Shown piece after piece: positions 42,600-55,246 of a DNA stretch of 64,000 bases (position 1 is its first letter; every line of letters begins with the position of its first letter). The notes beneath the pieces are model-generated. The model worked only from the letters and a program-made list of their open reading frames with translations, had not been told where the DNA came from and did no database searches. The position numbers were made by a program, and so were the translations under genes. The stretch comes from an uncultured Magnetospirillum sp. (GTDB taxonomy: Bacteria > Pseudomonadota > Alphaproteobacteria > Rhodospirillales > Magnetospirillaceae), in contig NZ_CAINTR010000214.1 of NCBI RefSeq assembly GCF_903853455.1, positions 1 through 64,000 of the forward strand, given 5' to 3'.

Positions 42600-45500
42600 T
42601 TAGTACTTGATGGCCTCGATATTGGTGAAGTGGATGGTCTCGTCACCCTGGTTGGAGTGGATGGTGATGTCGCCGCCCTTGTCCTGACCCAGCTGGATGG
42701 TGGCGTGGGCCTGGTGATCGCCATCCGAAGCCACCGTCCAGCTATGGTTGTCGGCGGTGGTGATGGTGATGGTCGCCCCGGCATGCATGTTGGTGGACAG
42801 GTCGATGGTGTCGGTCCAGTTGGTCCCGGCGCCGCCGTCCACGGTGTCGTGGCCATGGCCGAAGTCGAACAGGAAGGTGTCGTTGCCATCCTGGCCCAGC
42901 AGGGTGTCGTTGCCCGCGCCGGCCACGACGGTGTCGTCACCGGCACCGGCATGGACGGTGGTGGTGCCACTGCCGGCGGTGATCAGGTCGTTGCCGCCCG
43001 CCGTCCACATGACGTCGCTGCCGGACCCGCCGGCCACCGTCATGTTGCCGTAGTCCATGTTGGGAGTGGTCATATCCAGCACGGCGTTGCCGTCACCCAG
43101 CTGGATGTGGCTGATGCCCTTGATCATCTGCTGGCCATAGCCGTTGTCCAGCGAGATGTAGTCGTTGCCCGACGAGCCCAGCAGGGTGTCGTGGTTGTCG
43201 CCGCTGATCACGCCATTGTGCTGGTTGTAGCCGGCGATGGAAAAAGTGTCGCCGGTTCCGGCCTGACCCGGATTGCCCGAGTCCCAGGCATACCAGCCGC
43301 TGCCCCAATGGCTGTCGGTGCTGGCGTTGGTGGTGATGGTGTGGTGATCGTTGCCGCTGTTCTCGCCGCCGACCGTCCACGACCCGTCGGTTCCCCAGGT
43401 CTCGGTCCGGCCGCCGCCATTGCCCCAACCAACCGGCTGGGCCGCGCCGCCGCCGCTGTGGCCGGTGGCGGTGTAGCCGACGTCGTTGCCGGCACCGCTG
43501 ACATTGACGGTGACGCTCTGGTTGGCGGTGCCGCCATGGCCGTCGCTGACCTGCACGGTGAAGGTGTCGGCCCCGCCCTTCCAGTTGGTGTCGGTGCTGT
43601 CGTAGAAGAACGAACCGCTGCTGGAGTCGACGGTCAGGCTGCCGTGGTGGGTCGAATTGTCCGACAGCACCGAATAGGTCAGGTGGTCGCCGTCGGCGTC
43701 GGTCGCGGTCACCTGGCCCATATCGGCGGAATGGGTGCTGTTCAGGGTCAGCGACGCGGTGGTGTGGCTGGCGTCGATCACCGGCGCATGGTTGGGCGCC
43801 GCCACGTTGACCGCGATGGTCTCGGTGGTGGTGCCGCCATGGCCGTCGGAGACCACCACGTTGAAGTGGTCGGCCCCGGTGAAGCCCGTCGTCGGGGTGT
43901 AGGTGAAGCTGCCGTCGATGCCCAGCACCACCGAACCATGCTGCGCCCCGTCGGTACCGGTCGCCAGGGCATAGCTGAGATGGTTGCCGTCGGCATCCGT
44001 CGCGGCGATGGCACCCGACAAGGCGGTGTTGATGTTGTCGCTGTAGCTGACGCTGGCCGCGGCCGACGGACCATGGTTGGTCAGGTCGTCATGCACGGTG
44101 GTGGCGGTCGCCGTGGCGGTGGCGGTAGTGCCGTTCTCGCTGCTGACCGCCGTTACCGTGACGTTGATGTCACCGGCGAAGCCCGCCGCGGTCTTGACCG
44201 ACAGGCCGGTCAGGTGGGTGGGATCGATGCTGTAGACGCCGTTGACCGCCGTCAGGGCGACGCCGTCCTGATAGAGGGTCGAGCCTGCGGGCAGGTTCGA
44301 CAGGCTGACGGTATGCTTCTCCGAGCCGTCCATGTCGGGGAAGGCCGCCGTGACCGTCAGGGGATGGGTCGCGGTCGGAGCCGCCGCCTGCCACGTCACC
44401 GTCGCGTTGACGTCGTTGAAGTCGCGATCCCCGCCGCCGGCCAGATCTTCCCAATTCTGGTTGCCGGTATCGACGCTGGCGTCACGGGTATGGCCCAAGC
44501 CGTCGGTGTTGAGCGAAGCCTTGTCGAACAGCACGCCGGCACCGTCACCGGACAGAACCTGACCGTTGGCGACCGCGTGCCATCCGGAGCTGTCATGGGT
44601 GAAGGTGATGTTGGTGCCATCGGTCAAATTGGGATTGTCGCTGTGACCGTTGGGAATGATGAAGAAGCCCACATGGTCGGGATCGACGCCGGTGACGGTC
44701 TTGATGACGTTGTCTTCGGCATGGGTATTGGCGAAGACGATCTGACCGGTGGTCGGGTTGCCGTTGGCGTCGGTGACGTAATAGCCGTAGGTGTTGCTGT
44801 AGCCGGCCTCGCCGTCCAGGTTCTGGACGGTGAAGCTGCCGTTCGGCGTCACCGTGCCGGCGCCGATCTGCACCGACACGCTTGCCTGGTCAGCCGCGCC
44901 GCCCACGTTGACGTTGACGGTTTCGTTGGCGGTGCCGCCATGGCCGTCGGAGACCTTGACGGTGAAGCTGTCACTGCCCGACCAGTTGTTGTCGGCGGCG
45001 GTGAAGGTGAGGTTGCCGCCGGCATCCACCGTCATGGCACCGTGATGGGTGGCGCTGTCGGCCACCATCGAATAGGACAGGGTGTCGCCCGCGTCCACGT
45101 CGGTGGCGCTGACATGTCCGGTCACCACCGTGGCGGCGCTGGACGTGCTTTCGGTGCCGGAAATAGTCTGAGTCGCGCTGACCACCGGAGCGTCGTTGCT
45201 GCCGGTGATGGTCACCGCCACCGTACTCGGAGCCGAGCTGGCGCCGTGATTGTCGGTCGCCACCACCTGGAAGCTGTCGTTCAGCTTGGCCCCGACACCC
45301 AGCGAGGAGTCGTTGGCGGGCGTGAAGGTGTAGTCGCCGGTCGCGGTGTTGATGCTGACCGCGCCGTGGTCGGTGGTCAGAGTCTCGTGACCATGACCGT
45401 CCGCGACGCCGCCCACCACGTGGTAGCTCACCGTGTCGCCGGTATCCACGTCGGCACCGGTGGCATGACCGGTCACGGCGGTATGGTCGTCGGCGGTGGT

Positions 45501-48500
45501 GATGCCGGCGACGCTGACCGTCGGACCGTCGTTGCTGCCGGTGATGGAGACCGCCACCGTGCTGGGGGCCGAGCTGGCGCCGTGGTTGTCGGTGGCCACC
45601 ACCTGGAAGCTGTCGCCCAGGGTCTGGCCGACGCCCAGCGAGGTGTCGCCGCTGGGGGTGAAGGTGTAGTCGCCGGTCGCGGTGTTGATGCTGACCGCAC
45701 CATGGGCGGTGGTCAGGAGTTCGTGGCCGCTGCCGTCCGCGACGCCACCCACCACGTGATAGCTCACCGTGTCGCCCACATCCACGTCGGCGCCGGCGGA
45801 ATGGCCGGTCACGGCGGTGTGGTCGTCGGCGGTGGTGATGTTGTTCACCGTCACCGTCGGCGCGTCGTTGCTGCCGGTGATGGTCACGCTCACCGTGCTC
45901 GGAGCCGAGTTGGCGCCGTGATTGTCGGTCGCCACCACCTTGAAGCTGTCGCCCAGGGTCTGGCCGACGCCCAGCGACGAATCGCCGCTGGGGGTGAAGG
46001 AGTATTCGCCGTTGGCGGTATTGATTTTGACCGTGCCATGGTCGGTGGTCAGGGTCTCGTGGCCGCTGCCGTCCGAGACACCTCCCACCACGTGATAGGT
46101 CATCGTGTCGCCGGTATCCACATCGGCGCCGACCGCATGACGCCCCGTCACCGCCGTGTGATCGTTGGCGGTGGTGATGTTGCTCACCGTCACCGTCGGC
46201 GCGTCGTTGCTGCCGGTAATGGTCACGCCCACCGTGCTCGGAGCGGAAGTGGCACCGTGATTATCGGTGGAGACCACCTTGAAGCTGTCGCCCAAGGTCT
46301 GGCCGACCCCCAGCGACGTGTCGCCGCTGGGGGTGAAGGTATAATCGCCGGTCGCGGTGTCGATGCTCACATGGCCATGCGCCGTATCCAGGCTGGTCAC
46401 ATGGGCGCCGGTGGAATCCACCAGGCTGTAGCTCACCGTGTCGCCCGCATCCACGTCGGCACCGGCGGCATGGCCGGTCACGGCGGTATGGTCGTCACTG
46501 GTCACCAGCGGGCCGGCGGTCACCGTCGGCGCGTCGTTGGACCCGGTGATGGTCACGCCCACCGAGGCGGTCGGGCTGCTGGCGTTGTGGCTGTCGGTGG
46601 TGAACACCCCGAAGCTGTCGCTGGCAGTCGCCCCCACGCCCAGGCTGCTTTCGCCCGCCGGGGTGAAGGTGTAGGCGCCGGTGGCGGTATTGAGTTCCAC
46701 CACGCCGTGGTCGGTGGTCAGGCTCTCGACGCCGTTGGCGCTGCTGACCCCGGTGCCGGCCAGATGGAAGGTGACGCTGTCGCCGGCATCGATGTCGGAA
46801 CCGGCGATGGAGCCATGGGCCACCGAGTGGTCGTCGCTGGTGGTCAGCGGGCCGGCGGTCACCGTCGGGCCGTCGTTCAGGCCGTCAACCGTGACGTTGA
46901 AGGACTGGACCGCGCTGGTCGCGCCGTGGCTGTCGGTGGCCTGCACCTGGAACTGATCGGTGACGCTCTGGCCCACGCCGAGGGCCTGGGTCTCGTCGGA
47001 CGCCACGAAAGTATATTTGCCGGTGGCGGAATCGATGCTGACGGTGCCGTGGTCGTTGGTGATGGTATCGACCGCGTGGCCGCCGGCATCGACCAGATGA
47101 TAGGTCACGGCATCGCTGTCGGGATCGGTGGCGTGGATGGTTCCGGTCACCGTCGCCTGCTGATCGACGTGGACGCTGCCGGCGGAGGTGATGGTCGGCG
47201 CGTCGTTGGTGCCGGTGATGTCCACGGCGCCATGGGCCGCGCTCGAGCCGCCATGGCCGTCGGACACCGTCACCGTGAAGCTGTCGGTGGCCTGAGCGCC
47301 CTCGCCGAGGCCGACCGCGGCGGCATTGGGGGTGAAGCTGTACTCGCCGGTGGCGGAATTGAGGTTCACCGTGCCGTGGTCGGTCGCCAGGGTGGTGATG
47401 AGGCTGCCGTCATCGTTGGTTCCGAACGAGTAGGTCAGCGTCTGGCCGGGATCGATGTCGGAGGCCGCCACATGGCCGGTGGTCAGGCCGGCATGGTCGG
47501 ACGCGGTGGCGTCGGTGCTGTTGGTGAGGTCGATCACCGGATCATGGTTGGTGGTGCCGGTGATGCTGACATTGACGTCGATGGTCTGGGCGGCGGTGCC
47601 GCCCTGGCCGTCGGACACGACGACGCTGAAATGATCGGTGGTGGAGGTGCCTTCCGGCAGGGCCTTCGCCGCGTCATTGGGGGCGAAGGAGTAGTTGCCG
47701 TTGGTGGGATCGACGGTGGCGGTGCCGTGCGGCGTGTCGACCGACAGGATCGGCTTGCCGTCGTCGCCGGTGCCGAACGAATAGGTCAGCGTGTCGGCCG
47801 GGCCGATGGTGACGTTGGCGCCGGTGAGAGCGTCATGGACCACGCCGGTGTCGGCGTCGGTGGCGGCCACATGGCCCGCGCCGCCGACCTGATCGGTGAC
47901 GTTGATGCTGGTGTCGGTATGGGCGAGATCGATCACCGGGCCGTCGTTGCTGCCGGTGATGGTGACGTTGACCTGGGTCGGGTCGCTGGCGGCACCGTGG
48001 TTGTCGATGGCGACGACGCTGAAGTGATCGCCCACCTTCTCGCCGACCCCCAGTCCGGCATCACCCACCGGAGTGAAGGAGTACTCGCCCGTCTGGGGAT
48101 CGATAGTGACGGTGCCGTGATCGGTGGTCAGGCTGGTGACATGGGCGCCGGTGGCGTCCACCAGGGCGTAGTGCACGGTGTCGGCGACGGCACCGACGGT
48201 GCCATCGGCGTTGGTGGCGGCGACGCCGTCGACCACGCCGGTATCCACATCGGCGCTCTTGACGCTGCCGCTGATCGCGGTGTGGTCGTTGGCGGTGACA
48301 AGGTCGTCGTGGGTGGTAACGGTCGGCGCGTCGTTGGTGCCGGTGATGGTGAGCTTGACGGTCTCCACATTGCTGGTGGCGCCGAAGGTGTCGGTGGCGG
48401 TGACCTGGAAGGAATCGCCAACGCTCTCATCGACGCCAAGATGGTCGCCGGCCGGAGGCGTGTAGGCGTACTCGCCGGTTGCCGTGTTCAGCGTCACGCT

Positions 48501-49247
48501 GCCGTGATCGGTGGCCAGGGTCTCGGTGCCGTCGGTATTCACGACGACATTGTCGCCCGACAGGTGGTACGTCACCGCGTCGCCGTCGGCATCGGCCGCA
48601 TGAACCTGTCCTTTGACCGGGGCATGCTCGTCGCCGGCGTTCGACACCTCGCCCGCCATGGTCGGGGCGTGGTTGACGTGGCCCTGGTCCAGCGTGATGG
48701 TGCCGGCGTCGGTCAGCGGCGCGGCGGCCGCGGCGGCGGCGGCGGGAGCGGTGTAGCCGGCCGTCCCGACGACCGGCGGAGCGAGGCCGGCCGGGCCGAC
48801 CGTCACATCCTGCGGCTTGAAGTTCGAGTCGGGCAGCGCCAGATCGGGCAGCGCCTGCACGTTCAGCGGCGTGCCGCCCTGGGCGGCGACGGTGGTGTGT
48901 ACCGCCTCGTCGACCACCGTGACCGGCGTGGAGTCGATGGTGGGCGGCGGCGCCGAACCGGTCTGGTTGGATTCGATGGCGACGTCCAGCGCCACGTTGA
49001 CGCCGGTGGTGATGCCGCCGACATCGTGGACCTGGGGAGCGCTGGTCGAGCCCTGCTGCACATTGGCCAGGTTGCCGAGCGAGGTGTCGCTGACGTCCAC
49101 CGGCCGCGCCACGTTGAGGCGCGAATCGCCCATATTCTGGTTCTGGACGTTTTGCAGCACCGTCAAATCATCGAGCGCCTGCTGGGCATTGCTGCCGCTG
49201 TCGGCGTTGGTGGCGGTCGGCTCGTTGGGGTTTGTCGGGTCAGCCAT
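42600..49247 (-). CDS. RTX/VCBS-repeat type I secreted protein
   Basis: The product is about 2,215 residues from the ATG at 49247, which has GGAG seven bases upstream. Order: a polar N-terminus and an Ala-rich stretch; about ten VCBS-type repeats of roughly 110 residues, each ending in TITGSNDAPT or a close variant; a cadherin-like domain; a DUF4114-like domain (DPDHVGFFIIPNG, NWEDLAGGGDRDFND); two more cadherin-like domains; RTX calcium repeats (GAGNDTLLGQDGNDTF); and a C-terminal segment (DETIHFTNIEAIKY) resembling type I secretion signals. It is expected to be exported, to fold in extracellular Ca2+ and to act in adhesion or biofilm formation. No exporter is adjacent. A terminator ends it, and a terminator-like hairpin sits in its leader. 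Confidence 0.88.
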   Translation of the reverse strand: MADPTNPNEPTATNADSGSNAQQALDDLTVLQNVQNQNMGDSRLNVARPVDVSDTSLGNLANVQQGSTSAPQVHDVGGITTGVNVALDVAIESNQTGSAPPPTIDSTPVTVVDEAVHTTVAAQGGTPLNVQALPDLALPDSNFKPQDVTVGPAGLAPPVVGTAGYTAPAAAAAAAAPLTDAGTITLDQGHVNHAPTMAGEVSNAGDEHAPVKGQVHAADADGDAVTYHLSGDNVVVNTDGTETLATDHGSVTLNTATGEYAYTPPAGDHLGVDESVGDSFQVTATDTFGATSNVETVKLTITGTNDAPTVTTHDDLVTANDHTAISGSVKSADVDTGVVDGVAATNADGTVGAVADTVHYALVDATGAHVTSLTTDHGTVTIDPQTGEYSFTPVGDAGLGVGEKVGDHFSVVAIDNHGAASDPTQVNVTITGSNDGPVIDLAHTDTSINVTDQVGGAGHVAATDADTGVVHDALTGANVTIGPADTLTYSFGTGDDGKPILSVDTPHGTATVDPTNGNYSFAPNDAAKALPEGTSTTDHFSVVVSDGQGGTAAQTIDVNVSITGTTNHDPVIDLTNSTDATASDHAGLTTGHVAASDIDPGQTLTYSFGTNDDGSLITTLATDHGTVNLNSATGEYSFTPNAAAVGLGEGAQATDSFTVTVSDGHGGSSAAHGAVDITGTNDAPTITSAGSVHVDQQATVTGTIHATDPDSDAVTYHLVDAGGHAVDTITNDHGTVSIDSATGKYTFVASDETQALGVGQSVTDQFQVQATDSHGATSAVQSFNVTVDGLNDGPTVTAGPLTTSDDHSVAHGSIAGSDIDAGDSVTFHLAGTGVSSANGVESLTTDHGVVELNTATGAYTFTPAGESSLGVGATASDSFGVFTTDSHNASSPTASVGVTITGSNDAPTVTAGPLVTSDDHTAVTGHAAGADVDAGDTVSYSLVDSTGAHVTSLDTAHGHVSIDTATGDYTFTPSGDTSLGVGQTLGDSFKVVSTDNHGATSAPSTVGVTITGSNDAPTVTVSNITTANDHTAVTGRHAVGADVDTGDTMTYHVVGGVSDGSGHETLTTDHGTVKINTANGEYSFTPSGDSSLGVGQTLGDSFKVVATDNHGANSAPSTVSVTITGSNDAPTVTVNNITTADDHTAVTGHSAGADVDVGDTVSYHVVGGVADGSGHELLTTAHGAVSINTATGDYTFTPSGDTSLGVGQTLGDSFQVVATDNHGASSAPSTVAVSITGSNDGPTVSVAGITTADDHTAVTGHATGADVDTGDTVSYHVVGGVADGHGHETLTTDHGAVSINTATGDYTFTPANDSSLGVGAKLNDSFQVVATDNHGASSAPSTVAVTITGSNDAPVVSATQTISGTESTSSAATVVTGHVSATDVDAGDTLSYSMVADSATHHGAMTVDAGGNLTFTAADNNWSGSDSFTVKVSDGHGGTANETVNVNVGGAADQASVSVQIGAGTVTPNGSFTVQNLDGEAGYSNTYGYYVTDANGNPTTGQIVFANTHAEDNVIKTVTGVDPDHVGFFIIPNGHSDNPNLTDGTNITFTHDSSGWHAVANGQVLSGDGAGVLFDKASLNTDGLGHTRDASVDTGNQNWEDLAGGGDRDFNDVNATVTWQAAAPTATHPLTVTAAFPDMDGSEKHTVSLSNLPAGSTLYQDGVALTAVNGVYSIDPTHLTGLSVKTAAGFAGDINVTVTAVSSENGTTATATATATTVHDDLTNHGPSAAASVSYSDNINTALSGAIAATDADGNHLSYALATGTDGAQHGSVVLGIDGSFTYTPTTGFTGADHFNVVVSDGHGGTTTETIAVNVAAPNHAPVIDASHTTASLTLNSTHSADMGQVTATDADGDHLTYSVLSDNSTHHGSLTVDSSSGSFFYDSTDTNWKGGADTFTVQVSDGHGGTANQSVTVNVSGAGNDVGYTATGHSGGGAAQPVGWGNGGGRTETWGTDGSWTVGGENSGNDHHTITTNASTDSHWGSGWYAWDSGNPGQAGTGDTFSIAGYNQHNGVISGDNHDTLLGSSGNDYISLDNGYGQQMIKGISHIQLGDGNAVLDMTTPNMDYGNMTVAGGSGSDVMWTAGGNDLITAGSGTTTVHAGAGDDTVVAGAGNDTLLGQDGNDTFLFDFGHGHDTVDGGAGTNWTDTIDLSTNMHAGATITITTADNHSWTVASDGDHQAHATIQLGQDKGGDITIHSNQGDETIHFTNIEAIKY
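45187..46880 (-). repeat. near-identical tandem VCBS repeats at DNA level
   Basis: Five consecutive units of 330-339 bases are highly similar in sequence. The landmark GCCGGTGATG or a one-base variant recurs at 45201, 45537, 45873, 46212 and 46542. The outer VCBS repeats of the same gene are clearly more diverged. Confidence 0.85.
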
Positions 49248-49263
49248 CGTGCAGCTCCAGCGC

Positions 49264-49297
49264 AAAAAGAAACCCCGGCCTCAAGGAGGTCCGGGGT
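49264..49297 (-). terminator. intrinsic terminator in the leader of the RTX/VCBS gene (attenuator candidate)
   Basis: On the minus strand, ACCCCGG-A-CCTC pairs with GAGG-CCGGGGT around a CTT loop and is followed by TTCTTTTT. The U-tract ends 16 bases before the ATG at 49247, with the GGAG ribosome binding site in between. No minus-strand gene lies upstream that would need a terminator here. Confidence 0.75.
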
Positions 49298-49490
49298 GGT
49301 TACGGGCATACTGCGCCAAATTTACGGCGAATTGCAAATGGAAAATGCAAGGCCGATCCGAGCGCCCAACCGGGCGAGTGGTCCGACCATTGCGCTGACG
49401 ACATGGGTCCGATGCCGAGAACGCGGTAGCTATTGCCGTCCCACCCCCAATATATTGATTGTGCACTGCAGCAAAAAAGGAGCGGCAGCC

Positions 49491-49634
49491 GTGCTTGATG
49501 AATGGATTCGCAATATTCCCCTGACCCTGGTCGAGCGCATCGTCGCTGATCGCAAGGTCCGGGGAAACCACATCTGGAATCTGGCCCTGGCCGAATTGGG
49601 CCGCCGCCGCCACCACTGGGGCCGCGCGGCCTGA
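49491..49634 (+). CDS. predicted small basic protein, 47 residues
   Basis: A GTG start is preceded by AAGGAG at eight bases. The product begins LDEWIRNIPLTLVERIVADR and ends in a basic HHWGRAA tail. The codon pattern looks coding. It lies between the divergent RTX/VCBS gene and nifJ and is transcribed toward nifJ. No family is recognised. Confidence 0.5.
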   Translation: MLDEWIRNIPLTLVERIVADRKVRGNHIWNLALAELGRRRHHWGRAA

Positions 49635-49930
49635 GTCTTCCCGTCGCCCGAACAAGGGCGACGTCGTCGGCCTGCCGCCCCCCATCCCTCCTCCGCCCGA
49701 TCCGGGCCGCGCCTGCGGCCCAGGCCGGAGAGAGGGCAAATCCCAGGCATCTGGGATGATTCTGACTCGGATTATCGCCGCAACTTTGTTTCTTTGTCCC
49801 CGTGCTTTACGTAAGGGACTTGCGATGCATCGGACGCGTTGTCTATTCTGCGGGTCCCCTCGGACGATGATGGAAGCGAAGGTTTCCCGCTCTTTCCCTG
49901 GGCCGACAACGCAGCAGAGAGTGGGGCGAA
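49635..49930. other. nifJ leader region
   Basis: No gene is seen. The stretch 49,755-49,825 is relatively AT-rich and is the likely promoter region of nifJ. I looked for FNR-type (TTGAT-N4-ATCAA) and sigma-54 (GG-N10-GC) elements and did not find a convincing one. Confidence 0.35.
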
Positions 49931-53527
<3,597 letters not shown>

Positions 53528-53545
53528 AAGAGCCTTCCACCGGAA

Positions 53546-53575
53546 AGCCCCTCTCGGAAACGGGAGGGGCTTTTT
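53546..53575 (+). terminator. intrinsic terminator of nifJ
   Basis: AGCCCCTC-T-CG pairs with CG-G-GAGGGGCT around GAAA and is followed by TTTTT. It begins 18 bases after the nifJ stop. Confidence 0.92.
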
Positions 53576-53577
53576 CG

Positions 53578-53606
53578 TTGCCGCCCCCTCCAACGATGCG
53601 CATAAT
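53578..53606 (+). promoter_or_regulatory. promoter of the ccdAB operon
   Basis: TTGCCG (53578) and CATAAT (53601) are separated by exactly 17 bases. The promoter starts directly after the nifJ terminator, and the -10 lies inside the operator. Confidence 0.6.
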
Positions 53607-53614
53607 CATGCGCA
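53597..53614 (+). promoter_or_regulatory. ccdAB autoregulatory operator candidate
   Basis: Two copies of the palindrome TGCGCA flank TAATCA, making a symmetric 18-bp site over the -10. CcdA/CcdB complexes typically repress their own promoter at such sites. Confidence 0.55.
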
Positions 53615-53637
53615 GAATTGAATGGAGCGGTTTGTCC

Positions 53638-53895
53638 ATGACCACCAAGGCATCGGTCCGATTCGACCCGGATGCGCCCAAGCGCCCCACCAATCTATCC
53701 ATCAACGAAAGCCTGCTGGTAGAAGCGCGCGCCTTGAAGATCAACCTGTCCAGGGCTTGCGAGCGTGGCCTGCGCCAGCAAATCGCCGAGATCCATGCCG
53801 AACGCTGGCGCGAGGAAAATCGCGACGCCGTGGCGTCGTCCAACGACTTTGTCGAACGCCACGGCCTGCCGCTGACCCGGCTCCGCCAGTTCTGA
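53638..53895 (+). CDS. ccdA: CcdA-family antitoxin
   Basis: The product has 85 residues. The N-terminal part is a ribbon-helix-helix type DNA-binding region (PTNLSINESLLVEARALKIN), and the C-terminal half is a polar helix with the CcdA signature (REENRDAVASSNDFVERHGLPL) that wraps and neutralises the toxin. GGAGCGG precedes the ATG. Its stop codon overlaps the ccdB start by one base (TGATG), the usual translational coupling. The frame runs through from nifJ's other frame but is only credible from this ATG. Confidence 0.9.
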   Translation: MTTKASVRFDPDAPKRPTNLSINESLLVEARALKINLSRACERGLRQQIAEIHAERWREENRDAVASSNDFVERHGLPLTRLRQF

Positions 53896-54188
53896 TGGCC
53901 CAGTTCGACTACTACCGCTTCGGACCCGGCTATCTCCTCGACGTCCAGGCCGACCTGCTCGACGGTCTCAATTCCCGCATGGTGGTTCCCCTTCTGCCCG
54001 AGACGGAAGCCCCTAAACCGGCCAAGCGGCTCAACCCGGTATTCACCATCGACGGCATCACCGTGGTGATGGCGACCCAATTCATGGCGGCGGTTCCCAC
54101 GGCGGAGCTAACCGACAAGGTCGGCTCCCTCACCCACTGGCACGATCAGATCAAGCCGGCGATCGACATGCTCTTCGACGGAGTCTAA
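53895..54188 (+). CDS. ccdB: CcdB-family gyrase-poison toxin
   Basis: The 97 residues match CcdB length. The family pattern is visible: aromatic N-terminus AQFDYYRF, DVQADLLDGLNSRMVVPLLP, and the C-terminal IDMLFDGV helix. In CcdB the last residues (Trp-Gly-Ile in the F plasmid) contact gyrase; here the end is DGV, so gyrase poisoning should be tested rather than assumed. It is chromosomal, inserted between nifJ and panE, with no mobile-element remnants visible. Confidence 0.88.
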   Translation: MAQFDYYRFGPGYLLDVQADLLDGLNSRMVVPLLPETEAPKPAKRLNPVFTIDGITVVMATQFMAAVPTAELTDKVGSLTHWHDQIKPAIDMLFDGV

Positions 54189-54319
54189 AGCGAGAGAATA
54201 CCATGTGCCGAGACAGATACCGCCCAACCTGACGGATCGACACGATCCCTTCACAGCCTCTTGCTCCCTCCTTCCGTCTTCGCTAGCCTTTCCGCGACTG
54301 GTCATACCGGAGAACAATC

Positions 54320-55240
54320 ATGCGCGTTCTGGTCCTGGGAGCCGGCGGTACCGGCGGCTATTTCGGTGGACGGCTGGCCGAGGCCGGCGCCGACGTCACC
54401 TTCCTGGTGCGGCCCAAGCGCGCCGCCAAGCTGGCCGAGACCGGGCTTGTCATCAAGAGCCCGGCCGGCAACGCCAGCCTGACCGTCAAGACCGTCACCG
54501 CCGACCAACTGTCGGGGAGCTGGGATCTGGTGATTCTCAGCTGCAAGGCCTACGACCTGGCCGAATCCATCGCCGCCATCGCCCCGGCGGTGGGGCCGAC
54601 GACCATGGTCCTGCCCATCCTCAACGCCCTGGCCCATTACGACGCGCTGGACGCCGCCTTCGGGCGCGAACGGGTGGTGGGCGGCCTGTGCCACATCTTC
54701 GCCACCCTCGGCCCCGAGGGCGAGGTTCTGAGTCTGGCGCCGATCCACCGCCTGACCTTCGGCGAGCGCGACGGCGGCACCAGCCCCCGCACCGCCGCCA
54801 TCGCCGCCCTGTGCTCCGGCGCCAATTTCGACAGCGTCCACAGCGGCGAACTGATGCAGGACGCCTGGGAGAAGTATGTGATGCTGGTTACCCTGGCCGG
54901 GATGACCTGCCTGATGCGGGCCGATGTCGGCACCATCATGGCCACCGCCGACGGCGGCGCCATCACCCGTGAGTTGTTCGAGGAATGCACCAAGGTGGCG
55001 CAGGCCGCCGGCCATGCCCCCCGTCCGGCGGCGCGGGATCTCGCCCTGGGCATCGTGACCGACCCCAATTCGCGCCAGACCGCCTCCATGCTGCGCGATC
55101 TGGAAGCCGGCGGCCGCACCGAGGGCGAACACATCATCGGCGACATGCTGCGCCGCGCCCGCACCCGGGGCGTCGAGGCGCCACTGCTGCGCCTTGCCCA
55201 CTGTCACCTGCAAGCCTACGAGATCAGACGGAAAGGATAG
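54320..55240 (+). CDS. panE: ketopantoate reductase family protein (2-dehydropantoate 2-reductase)
   Basis: The product has 306 residues. The NADP-binding motif is GAGGTGGYFGGRLAEAG at the N-terminus, the catalytic-type lysine is in SCKAYDL, and the C-terminal ApbA domain holds the helical EKYVMLVTLAGMTCLMRADVG region. The enzyme reduces ketopantoate to pantoate for coenzyme A synthesis. Several paralogues exist in many genomes, so the assignment to pantothenate synthesis is probable, not proven. GGAG lies seven bases before the ATG. It ends six bases from the convergent EpmC-like gene. Confidence 0.88.
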   Translation: MRVLVLGAGGTGGYFGGRLAEAGADVTFLVRPKRAAKLAETGLVIKSPAGNASLTVKTVTADQLSGSWDLVILSCKAYDLAESIAAIAPAVGPTTMVLPILNALAHYDALDAAFGRERVVGGLCHIFATLGPEGEVLSLAPIHRLTFGERDGGTSPRTAAIAALCSGANFDSVHSGELMQDAWEKYVMLVTLAGMTCLMRADVGTIMATADGGAITRELFEECTKVAQAAGHAPRPAARDLALGIVTDPNSRQTASMLRDLEAGGRTEGEHIIGDMLRRARTRGVEAPLLRLAHCHLQAYEIRRKG

Positions 55241-55246
55241 TCAGCC

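Noticed and set aside
45187..46880. regular repeats considered as a CRISPR array
   Set aside because: The units are 336 bases, fully coding and in frame; there are no short repeats with unique spacers.
42498..49490. long plus-strand frame antisense to the RTX/VCBS gene
   Set aside because: It mirrors the VCBS repeats. Only its last 47 codons, from the GTG at 49491, lie outside the antisense region and have a ribosome binding site.
54203..54232. nine-codon leader peptide before panE
   Set aside because: It has only a weak GAGAGA upstream, no regulatory hairpin follows, and the length is too short to support.
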